Shown in pieces: positions 22,913 through 33,900 of a DNA stretch of 64,000 nucleotides. A model generated the notes under the pieces. The model was not told where the DNA came from. It saw nothing but the letters and a program-made list of their open reading frames with translations, and did not search any database. A program made the position numbers and the translations under genes. Location: assembly GCA_036245805.1 (NCBI GenBank), contig BTRK01000001.1, positions 4,588,001 through 4,652,000 on the forward strand, written 5' to 3'. The number at the start of each line of letters is the position of its first letter. Positions within the stretch are counted from its first letter, which is position 1. This DNA is from Pristionchus mayeri (lineage: Eukaryota; Nematoda; Chromadorea; Rhabditida; Neodiplogasteridae).

Positions 22913-25900
22913 CCGAATAGAATGTGAAGACTGCACCGAAGAGCATCAGAGCGTCCGTGCAGTGGAATCTGAGATGGGATATTCAACTTACCCAAAACTT
23001 TCAATCATTGGGTAAATTCAGTGTATTTTTTGACAGTAACTCAACGCCGAAACGATATCAAACGTTCTAGCTCCACACCGACTTTCCAGCACTACTGAAC
23101 CTCATTTCACTTGTCCTTGCTCAAACAGTCGGAAAAATGGAACATTGTAATTTAAACATATAAATAAATTAAATTTCACTAACCGGTCGATCAGGAATCC
23201 CCAGAACGGCGCAGAGAGCGTGTACACTCCACCACAGAGGAGGAACATCAGGCCGACGAGGGTAGGAGTGAGATTGAACTGGAATATCGATATCATAATG
23301 GATATGACATATTTTATGGCCCGGAATTGTCTGTCAATCTTTTGTATCCGATTCGAACCATGGGCCTTTGTGATGCATAGACATTACGAATATGAAACTG
23401 AGCAATGGATCGTTGATCAACAGTTCGAAAACAAAAAATAAATAAATAAAAATGGCAACACCAGCTTCGAGTGCGGGATCGATGAAGGAGAGCAATATCG
23501 AGCACACGATTATAGCGAATTCACTAGCAAGATTCGTGCATTAGAACAGTATTATAGCAAAGATGTTCGAAGTACAGGCAATTCTGCGGTCATCCGAATG
23601 GGAAAAAATAAAATAAAAACTAATACCGACCATTAGCCAGATGTGAGGGATGCGAAGCATGCCCAGCATTCCCTTCACATTCTCGTCCACTGGATCGTCT
23701 ACAATTAGAAAATACATCATTATTTTAAACACCATCGAATTCGTTGTACAATCAAAGTAAACCGAATCTCTCCAGTAATGAGACGCTCTTGTCGTAGCAA
23801 TTCCACTGGTATCTTTCCGAAGTAAAACGTGCGGCTGTCAATGCCAATATATCCAGAATACCGTACCATCGTGCGAGTCGATGAGCAAGCAGGAGAGTAC
23901 GGTAGCCCCGATGAGAATAGTTCCCAGAACCAGGAATGGAGTTTGGAATCCTCCTGAATAAACAAATAATTATCAATTCACTTTCCTTGAAAATATTATA
24001 TAAATATGGTTATGACTCGCTTATGGCTTATTAGGAACAGAATTAAAGATAAATTTCTCCAAAACACTTCTGGTGCATTAGAGCTACGTTTATACGATAT
24101 ATGAAGAATCGTCAACTAAGTACAATTATTTGGCAAGGTGTTCACAATAAAATTAGAATCTGCAAGTCTATACCGATGAGGGGTCCCGCAGTGAATCCCA
24201 AACCGGCGAATGTCTCCGTTATGCCCTGAAATAATTTGATTTTTTTTAGAAAATCTTTCCTCACGAAATCGTAAAACCAGATTTTGTTTCAAATATTTAT
24301 TATTCGTGAAACCGGGAATGCACCGCCTCAACTAAAACTTAACGAATTCGATCTACAGTCGCGCGCATAAGTGAGTGGGCAGAATTTGAATTTGTTGTAT
24401 ATGTTTGCCCAGGAAAGACATCATTCTGGCACTGTGGTGTTATGTACCAAATTCATTGGAGATTATGACCATGATATTACGGTATGACGTCATCGCATAG
24501 TTATTGCATTGTGATGACGCAATCAATCTGTACTTTTTCAAAACGGCATTATTCTTACATAGATTTTTCCTGTTCGCCATACTTTCTATGATTGGAGATA
24601 TGACAGAGGCCTACCAAGAATAAATTTTTGAAGGTGCTGCTCGGTCGCACATTTGCTGCAGCGAAGCTGCAAAAGCAGGATCTGAAATTCGGAACTCGGC
24701 TTCTATAGTAGCTAGAGACCCGTTCAAAGCATCAAAATCATCGCCATCGTGAGTACACATGATCCTGAGAATATGAATACGATATCTCATAATTTGCCCT
24801 CAGGGCATGAACAAATCACTTTTTTGAATGACCATTTTTCGGACATTCATAACTTTACGGAAAAGTTTAGTAAAAATCTGATGTTTATCTGGTAATGTTC
24901 AAAATGTATTGAAGAATTGAATTCCTGCATTTCAGAGCGTTTGGATATCTTTCCAGCCCGCGGCGTGCGTTTTTCGGAGGTATACTAGGGTCGGGAAACA
25001 CCTTGTTTACCCCAAAGGGCGAGAGAGTGCAGACGACGAGAGTACGTAAACAGGGTGTTTTCCGACCCCAGTATACCTCCGAAAAACGCACGCCGCAGGC
25101 TGGAAAGATATCCAAACGCTCTAAAAAGTTGGAATTCAGTTCTTCAATACATTTTGAATATTAACAGATAAAAATCAGATGTTTACTAAACTTTTCCATA
25201 AAGTTATGGATGTCCAAAAAATGGCCATTCAAAAAAGGGATTTTTTCATGCCCTGAGGGCAAAATATGGGATATCGCGTTCACATTCTCAGGATCATCTG
25301 GACTCATGATGTCGATCATTTTGATGCTTTGAACATGTCTACAGCTAGTCAAGGAGCCGAAGGAAGAAGTGACGAAGGCAGCGTTTCCGATCGCCTGGAA
25401 ATATCGATTATTTTAGCGTGTCGATTCATTTTTCTATCGACTGAATAAATGCAAATGGAATGCTTACGGAATTACTAGCCGCGTCTCACCTCACTAAAAA
25501 ATTACTGAATAAGTCATGAATGCATCCCGCATTTTTCCAAGCATTGAAATTCTGTCGTCAGTTTTATTTTAGTTCCAGACGTGTAAAAAATGCGTTGGGG
25601 AAAGAGAGAATTTTTTGATATAGAAGAATTTACCTCTAGACATCTCACAAGCAGCGAAAACCAGAAGAAGAGAGGACCCTCGGGGAGGTAGTTGAGGAAT
25701 CTGAGAAATCAAATATTGGTTTTAATAGCTTTTATCAGCGAAGAATCACGCATCGAAACAGTCATTTCCTATACCAACTGTCTGCAACCAGAAACCGCCA
25801 GAATATATCAACTGAAGATATCATGCCCAATGACTTCCAAACAACACAAATCGATAAACTCTCTTGGTACCGTGCCCGAATAGAATGGCGGTGACTCCCG

Positions 25901-27065
25901 TTAGTCCCAACCCGAATGTGAACATGTTTTTCGATCCTATCCTGATCATCTGAAACACAAGAATTGCCAATAAACAAACAAATGACTTTCTCGAAAATAC
26001 TGAAAGTGCACACTTACTTCGAAAACTTTGGACCTAGACGTCTGTTATGAATAAAAGATCAAAGATCAATCTCACATTCTTTCCGAAGAGCGGCGCAACG
26101 ATGAACATGACCAACTCGAAGATACCGAAGACTATTCCAGTTTGTGATTCGCTCATTCCCTTCAGCTTTGCCTGAATCAAGGCAGTTAATGTTACTGCAG
26201 CTACCGTATACCAAGGCCATTATGCATAATCCTCGCCTACGGTAATCTACCGTAATCCTACCGTACCTCTGCGGGATAGAAAGGCGCGATACACGAGAAG
26301 GCTACGGTAGAACAGAGATTAGCCAGTGCCAGCATCATCACCACAGTCCATTCCTTGCCAGTCAGGGAGGAAAAGGAAGCCTGAGAGTAGGGTATCGATC
26401 GACCGAAAAGAAATTGAATCGATAAATTGAATTTTACGAAATGCATATCCAAATGACGATGAATATGTATTGTATGAGACAAATAAGTACCACTCATTAT
26501 CGGTTCTTAAAACCCAAACAATAAAGGCTGATAACGCGGCGGAAAATCATCAAGAAATTGAATATGATAGTCGATCGATCAATAATTGAGCTACCGTATA
26601 CCTTTCCCATGCTGACTTGTAATGACGATTCCTCCTCTTCGTCTTCATCACTCTCGCCCTCCGAACTACTGTAACGATATCGATTGACTACGGTAATCAT
26701 ATCCGTGAGTGTTCCAAATTTTGCAAATAAATAGACTTTTATATTATACACAGCTTACAGAATAACCCTATCCGTATCACTCGCAAAATAAGAGACATTT
26801 TACAGCTACCGTCACTGCACCAACTACCGTATCTCTCATGTACACCGTACCTTTCATCATCTAGGGCGGCTTTCTTCTGCAGACTCTCATCGGCTCGCCT
26901 CACCGTGCTACCGTATCCCGTCGACGTAGGAGGATCCCTGAATCAGGGAATATTGATTGACCGGATTGCTACCGTATACCTGTGTCCGTACGAGACCACC
27001 GATCGCCAATCCCGAACGATCGTGACCTGGTTCGCGATCGGAGTGAATGGAGTAGCGATGAAAGG
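22913..27065 (-). pseudogene. Transporter copy B (5' half) with multiple lesions
   Basis: Minus-strand exons: E1 about 27065-26980, E2 26898-26851, E3 26668-26602, E4 26380-26267, E5 26171-26076, E6 25949-25876, E7 25700-25634, E8 truncated 25394 to about 25352, E9 24225-24174, E10 23953-23867, E11 23698-23631, truncated E12 about 23526-23465, E13 23278-23184, fused E14'/E6' 22968-22913. E1's acceptor AG has become GG. E6's donor is GC instead of GT. E8 is cut by a fold-back element. E10 lacks 21 bp relative to copy C. E12 has lost its 3' end and donor. The last exon switches from E14 to the end of E6 and its frame no longer fits E7. The initial exon is absent. Remaining exons still read cleanly, so the damage is fairly recent. 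Confidence 0.75.
24693..25362. mobile_element. Fold-back element disrupting copy B exon E8
   Basis: Arms such as GTTCAAAGCATCAAAAT (24724) and its complement near 25330, CCCTCAGGGCAT (about 24800) with ATGCCCTGAGGG, and GGCGTGCGTTTTTCGGAGGT with its complement near 25090, fold around a centre at about 25030 containing gagagagtgcag. Outer limits are approximate. The homologous exon in copies A and C continues uninterrupted. Confidence 0.75.
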
Positions 27066-27903
27066 CCCGGAAATTGATCAACTTAAATAAATATGAAAAT
27101 TCAATCATAATTTCGCATTGTATCACAGATTTGACCTGCGTGATTCATCGTACTGTTTTGAATATTAGTCGAATACAACCAAATGCGCATATTTGAATCG
27201 AATGAAACGGCCAGTTACCGAGAATGACATTCCATCAAAAACTCTTCAATCGCACGTTAATACCTACGCTGACGCCTTCCTAGTTGAGACATGAATATAA
27301 TCATACTGAGTATGCTCTGTCTCGCTATTTCGATCAGAGCGCCGCGAAATGCGCAAGTTCGTTATATTTTTGAAATGCTCACAAATTCACGGAGATTCTG
27401 AGATTACAGTGATAATATTATTGTGCATTCAGAAAAAGTACATTCATATATCGGATAAAACGTCTACCGATATTTATCTGGGCCAAATGAAGATGGAAAC
27501 GTTATTATTTTATTCCGAGGAAAATAGGATAACAATGCATGGATACTATGTTGAACTTCTGTAAAACAAAATGATGAAACTACAAACATTATCTGTACAT
27601 GTTTGAACACGTAACGAAACTCACAATCAGAGCAATTGAACGATAGAAAGTACTATCAATAGCATGATACAAATAGATTACGGTGCATTGGGATACTGTA
27701 TTGATCATATTTCACGGGCCTGAGCTAGCCGTCATGAATACGGTAATGATACGAAAGAAATAAAACGAGCTTCGCGGGAAAGGAAGATGGAAAAGAGATT
27801 GCACACAAAACAGTAATACTTCGAGTGAAAATTTTTCTATGTCATAAATCACTTAAAAATGGATCGATTTCTCCACAACCATACATTGTTATGTACAAGG
27901 CAT

Positions 27904-30900
27904 CTACAGTAACCAGATGGGCAAGTACCGTACTCTCAATCGATAATGGTGGTTCAAGCATCTACAGTAGCCCTGCGGGTCAGGTACCGTACTCTCAATC
28001 GATAATTGTAGTGGTGGTGCGGGGTGACTTCTCCATTTTGCCCCCTTCACACTCTCAGTTCGTCGCTGTCTCTCGCTAGAGGAACACTATCCGATGTCGA
28101 TGACTGCAAAGATAATTGTATCCCACATCTTCGAGTGTGACTTATCGATAAAGTTTCTCGCACAACAATCTTAGCAAGATCTCACACCACCAATCCACCG
28201 TGAGTTGTTCAATAATTTTAAAGCCTGTCAAAAGCCGATGGGAAAAATATTTTTGTTTAAACTGTTTCTATGGTTCGTATCGACAAATTGGCTCGTTGCT
28301 TCACACGTTGAAGTGCAAATGACTACAGATTAAGAAGTACATATAAAATATTTAAAAAAATGCAACAAGAGTTTAATAATGCACTCTCTCTCTCTCACCA
28401 GGAGTGGTCTCGTTGATCGCGTGAAGCAGCAGAGACAACCGTGGAAGACGAAGAAGACCACAATCTGGGAAGAGAATTTAAAATTTTGTTTTGTTTCTTT
28501 TGTAATTATTCGCCATTATTATATTGATAAAATAGTGTAATATTTAAAGCCGGAAGTTCGAAACACTATCCAAGATAGCACCCCTCTGCATTTCTAATGC
28601 ATTAGTGAAACACAAATAGTCGCTGCTCCTTTTCAAAATTTGCAAGTTATGCTAGGATTTCCGAATTAGCGCGACTCACGAATAGACAGAGTACTCCTCC
28701 GAGTGCAGTAGTCGTCCATTCGAATCCCATCCGTTGCACCACCGAACCACCCACGGTAGGACCGATGAAACCACTGCAAGTTGAGATTATGAACAGATCC
28801 CAAAGGGAACCTCCCGCCATCCCCTATCTTCCAATCAACGTTGGTTTTAATCCGTAAAATCGATACGGCCAGTAGTGCTTTCAGTATTAATGCTTACCGT
28901 CACAGTGGTTACGAACAATCGCTCTGAATCCTATCTTCGTTTTACTATGCTTCCACAAATAATCGAAAAGGTTTCTCGGAAATCCAATAATAATCATCGC
29001 GAAACTTGTGATAACCGAGTGGCCAAATTGTAATTAATTCCGGATTTTAAAAAAAAGGAACCAACCCGAAGGAGAACGCAGATTGGAAAACTCCCGACAC
29101 GCATCCATACGTCTGGAAGGAATCGTCGAATCCGTGAAGTCTGCAAATAACAGTATTGTAATCAATAATTTACCTTCCTTTTCTACTCTAATATTATGTA
29201 CATTCTATTCATTTTCACAGAAATATATACAAAAAAATTCATTTTTAAAAAGAGCAAACATTAGAAAAACAGATTTTTCAATTTCACTTTTCACATTTCT
29301 GTTTCACTAATACAACAACCTCTAGTTAGGCACCTCAAGGACAATTTTTTTTTCCTTGTTGAGTTTCGTATTAATAATACAATAATAATGTTCTCACTTG
29401 ACGACGTCGAGACATCCCTGGAAGGTGGGGATGTAGAGGGCTCCTGCTGCCAATCCGAGAATAGTTAGAGCCACGCCGATCACTACGAGGTCTCTGCAGA
29501 AAATTGATGATTCCCTACTATTTCTGGCACTATTTCGACCATTGTCTGAGCATTACTGCCTGATGTGATAAATCTAGTCCTTCGCAAGCGCGATTCATTT
29601 CTACAAGTCGCAACCAAAAGCGGAGAATTATGTTTTATTATATGGATTACGAAGGAAGGAGGAATCGATGTTCCGCGCCTTTTGCTGATCTATCAGTGAA
29701 ACGCACAACTCACTGATAGGTAAAACATGGCAAAATCCACTTTTGATATAACGAAAACATGCATCCAAGTATTTTCAAGTATTCTACATCATTAATAAGT
29801 CAAAATCACAAGTATGTCCATCTTTATCAATCAATAAACCCCTCAACTCACTTATCGAAAGGCATGAAGGGGGCGGGGCCAATGATGAACATCGCGAGGA
29901 TTGTGAAGATTGCACCGAAGAGCATCAGAGCGTCCGTGCAGTGGAATCTGGGATAGGATTGATCAATATTAAATACTTTCAATTATCAGCTGCGTATAGA
30001 TCGTTTTTTTTGACATTTGAAGGCCAAGCCGAAAAATTACTAAAGGTCCTAGATTTGCCCGGCTTTCAAGTACTACTGAAACGTCGTTTCACTGGTCCAT
30101 GCCCATCCAGTCAGAATAATAGAAATATCACTTATAACGAATAATTTTTTTTTAAAATCACTGACCGGTCGATCAGGAATCCCCAGAATGGCGCAGAGAG
30201 CGTGTAGACTCCTCCACAGAGGAGGAACATCAGACCGACGAGGGTGGGAGTGAGATTGAACTGGAAAATCAATATAATGGAATCGATGATGCGGGATCAG
30301 ATGAATAATATCAATCGCTATGACGTAATGTGTGAGAGACTATCTGAGTGAGGGAACATATTTGTGAAGACCCTTGGCAAAAGTAGGAAAAATGGAATGC
30401 ATCCTAAATGTGCATACGTGTAGTACTCAGTGACCTCAGGCGTGGCTCATTTAGAGTTCTAGATCAAGCACTGAGCCGAATTTTCTCAGCGCTTGATCTA
30501 GAACACGAATTCTATTTTTCTTACTTGGCCGAGGATATTTTCATTCACTCAAATAGACTCTCTTATGCTCTGGATTTGCATTTCAAATTTTTGTCTCACA
30601 TTTGAATCACGGACCTTTTGAGCTGCACAAGTATCACACATTAGAAACTGAGCTCTGGGTCATTGATAAGGGGATCACGTATAACTAAATATAATCTATA
30701 CCTATCTATCTATACCTATATATAAAGCGCAGTGTCCGTTTGACCGGATTGCGAAACAGTTGCGAAATGAGGAGAGAGAGAGAGATCGCGCGTCAACAAG
30801 TTGCGAAACCTAGATACTCCGTTAGGACGGGGCCCCCGCCGGAGGCGGGGGGGCAGCCGGACTAGTAACAAATAAACAGTCACTGCTCACCGTTCTGAGA

Positions 30901-33900
30901 TGCGCTTCGAGTGTGGGATCGAGGAAGGAGAGCGATATCGAGCAAACGATTATAGCGAACACCTGAATAACAACAGTCAAACCGTTGTTCTGTTTAATGA
31001 AACAAACTACAAAAAGAATCTCAAACAATATGGGTTTACCAGCAAGATTCGTGCATTAGAAAAGTATTATAACAAACATGTTGGAAGTACAGGCAATTCT
31101 GCCCGCATCGAATGGGAAAAAAATAAAATAAAAACTAATACCGACCATTAGCCAGATGTGAGGGATGCGAAGCATGTCCAGCATTCCCTTCGCATTCTCG
31201 TCCACTGGATCGTCTACAATTAGAAAATACATCATTATTTTAAACACCATGAATTCCGTGTACAATCAAAATAAAACAAATCTCTCCAGTAATGGGACGC
31301 TCTTGTCGCAGCAATTCCACTGGTATTTTTCCGAAGTAAAACGTGCGGCTGTCAATGCCAATATATCCAGAATACCGTACCATCGTGCGAGTCGATGAGC
31401 AAGCAGGAGAGTACAGTAGCCCCGATGAGAATAGTTCCCAGAACGAGGAATGGAGTCTGGAAGCCGCCCATTTCATAGAGGAAACCGCCTGAATAAACAA
31501 ATAAATATCAATTCACTTTCTTTGAAAATATTATATAAATATGGTTATGACTCGCTTATGGCTTATTAGGAACAGAATTAAATATAAATTTCTCCAAAAC
31601 ACTTGTGCATTAGAGCTACGTTTATACGATATATGAAGAATCGTCAGCTAAGTACAATTACTTGGCAAGTTGCTCTCAATAAAATAGTATCTGAAAATTC
31701 GTACCGATGAGTGGTCCCGCAGTAAATCCCAAACCGGCGAACGTCTCCATTATGCCCTGAAATGATTTGAATTTTTTTAGAAAATCTTTCCTCACGAAAA
31801 AGTAAAACCTGATTTTGTTTCAAATATTTGTTATTCGTGAAACCGGGAATGCACCACCTCAACTAAAACTTTACGAATTCGATCTATTTTTTTTTAAATA
31901 ATAAATTTTTTTTAAATAAATTTTCTAATCAATAATAATTATAACTACCGTACCACAATGACTGAGATCCTTCCCGGGAAACATCGTGCAGAGATAGCAA
32001 AGGAAGAAGTGACGAAGGCCGCGTCTCCGATCGCCTGGAAATATCGATTATTTTAGCGTGTCGATTCATTTTTCTGACGACTGAATAAATGCAAATGAAA
32101 TGCTTACGGAATTACTCGCTACGTTTCACCTCACTAAATAATTACGGATTATGTCATGAATGCATTCCAAATTTTTAAAATCATCGTAAGTATGGCGTCA
32201 GATCACTTTTAGTTCCACAAACGTGCAATAAATTGCGTTGGTAAGGATTAGTGACGCCAAATCGGCGCGCGCTCTCCTCGTTCCAAACGCTCTCTCACCG
32301 GTCAGACAGAGCGAGAGAGCGTGTGAAACGAGGAGTGCGCGCCGATTTGGCATCACTAGTAAGGATAGTCTACAAGAATTTACCTCTAAACATCTCACAA
32401 GCAGCGAAAACCAGAAGAAGAGAGGACCCTCGGGGAGGTAGTTGAGGAATCTGAGAAATCAAATATTGGTTTAATCTTCATTCCCACTTGTAACATCATA
32501 CTGAAATGCCCAATTTTTATACTGACTTTCTGGAAAATCGAACAACCAGAATACATATTTAAAAGAATTTAAGAAATCGAATGTTGGTTTTACTGCCTAC
32601 TAAATGCGTGAAGAATCACGCGTTGGATTCTCCACTGCTTATACCAACTGTCTGCAACCAGAAACCGCCAGATATGTCAACTGAAGATATCAGCCCCAGC
32701 TACTTCCAAACAACACAAATCGATAAACTCTCTTGGTACCATACCCGAATAGAATGGCGGTGACTCCCGTTAGCCCCAACCCGAATGTGAACATGTTTTT
32801 CGATCCTATCCGGATCATCTGAAATAACAAAATTATCAAACAAAAAAATGAAAAGAATCTCACATTCTTTCCGAAGAGCGGCGCAACGATGAACATGACC
32901 AACTCGAAGATACCGAAGACTATTCCAGTTTGTGATTCGCTCATTCCCTTCAGCTTCGCCTGAATCAGGGCAGGTTAAGTTGCTGTAGCTATAGTATACC
33001 AAGGCCATTAGGCAGTATCCTCGCCTATATTAATCTACCGTAATCCTATCGTAAAATTACTGTATTTGTCATAAATCAAGGCACACGATATCTCCGTATA
33101 ACTACATTAATCTACCGTAATCCTACCGTACCTCTGCAGGGTAGAAAGGCGCGATACACGAGAAGGCTACGGTAGAACAGAGATTCGCCAATGCCAGCAT
33201 CATCACCACAGTCCATTCCTTGCCAGTCAGGGAGGAAAAGGAAGCCTGAGAGTACGGTATCGATCGAGGGAAAAGCAATTGAATCGAGATATTGAACGCA
33301 TTTTTACGATATACAAATCCGAATCACGATGAATATGTATTGTATGAGACTAATAAAACACACTATCCGACAGAATCGAAATAGACTTGGCACAGGCCAA
33401 AAATCGATTCCCTTCTAACTTCAGCAATAGTTAGTACTCGATGAGGGAAACCCACGAGCATCGCCAGATTTTCGATCCGCATCCGCGCGCGCGGCGGCGC
33501 GGATCTTGCAAACAACTACAGTAATCCTCGAAAATTTGTATATCGATCCAAATGACTGCGGCGGTAGGGGCGCTGCGTTCCTTGACAAATTCTAAGACTT
33601 TTTTACTCTGGGGAAATTTTCGATCAGATTCCATCTAACGTCGGAAATCGATAATTCTACTTTTACTTCGGACATGAATGAAATTCTCCAGAAATTTTTC
33701 AAGAACCCCCCTAAATATTATTGTTGATTTAGCTTCTGCTTGAGCAGATACATACTTCAGTACAAAGGCGCAATTTAAAATTTTCTATAAGGAAGTCAAA
33801 ATGAATTATGAATGAATTGTGGTGTAATTTTTGGGTTACTGTAGGCGAGTGAAAAAGATGGACGACTTTTCCTAATTGTGTAATATGTTCTGAAAATTGA

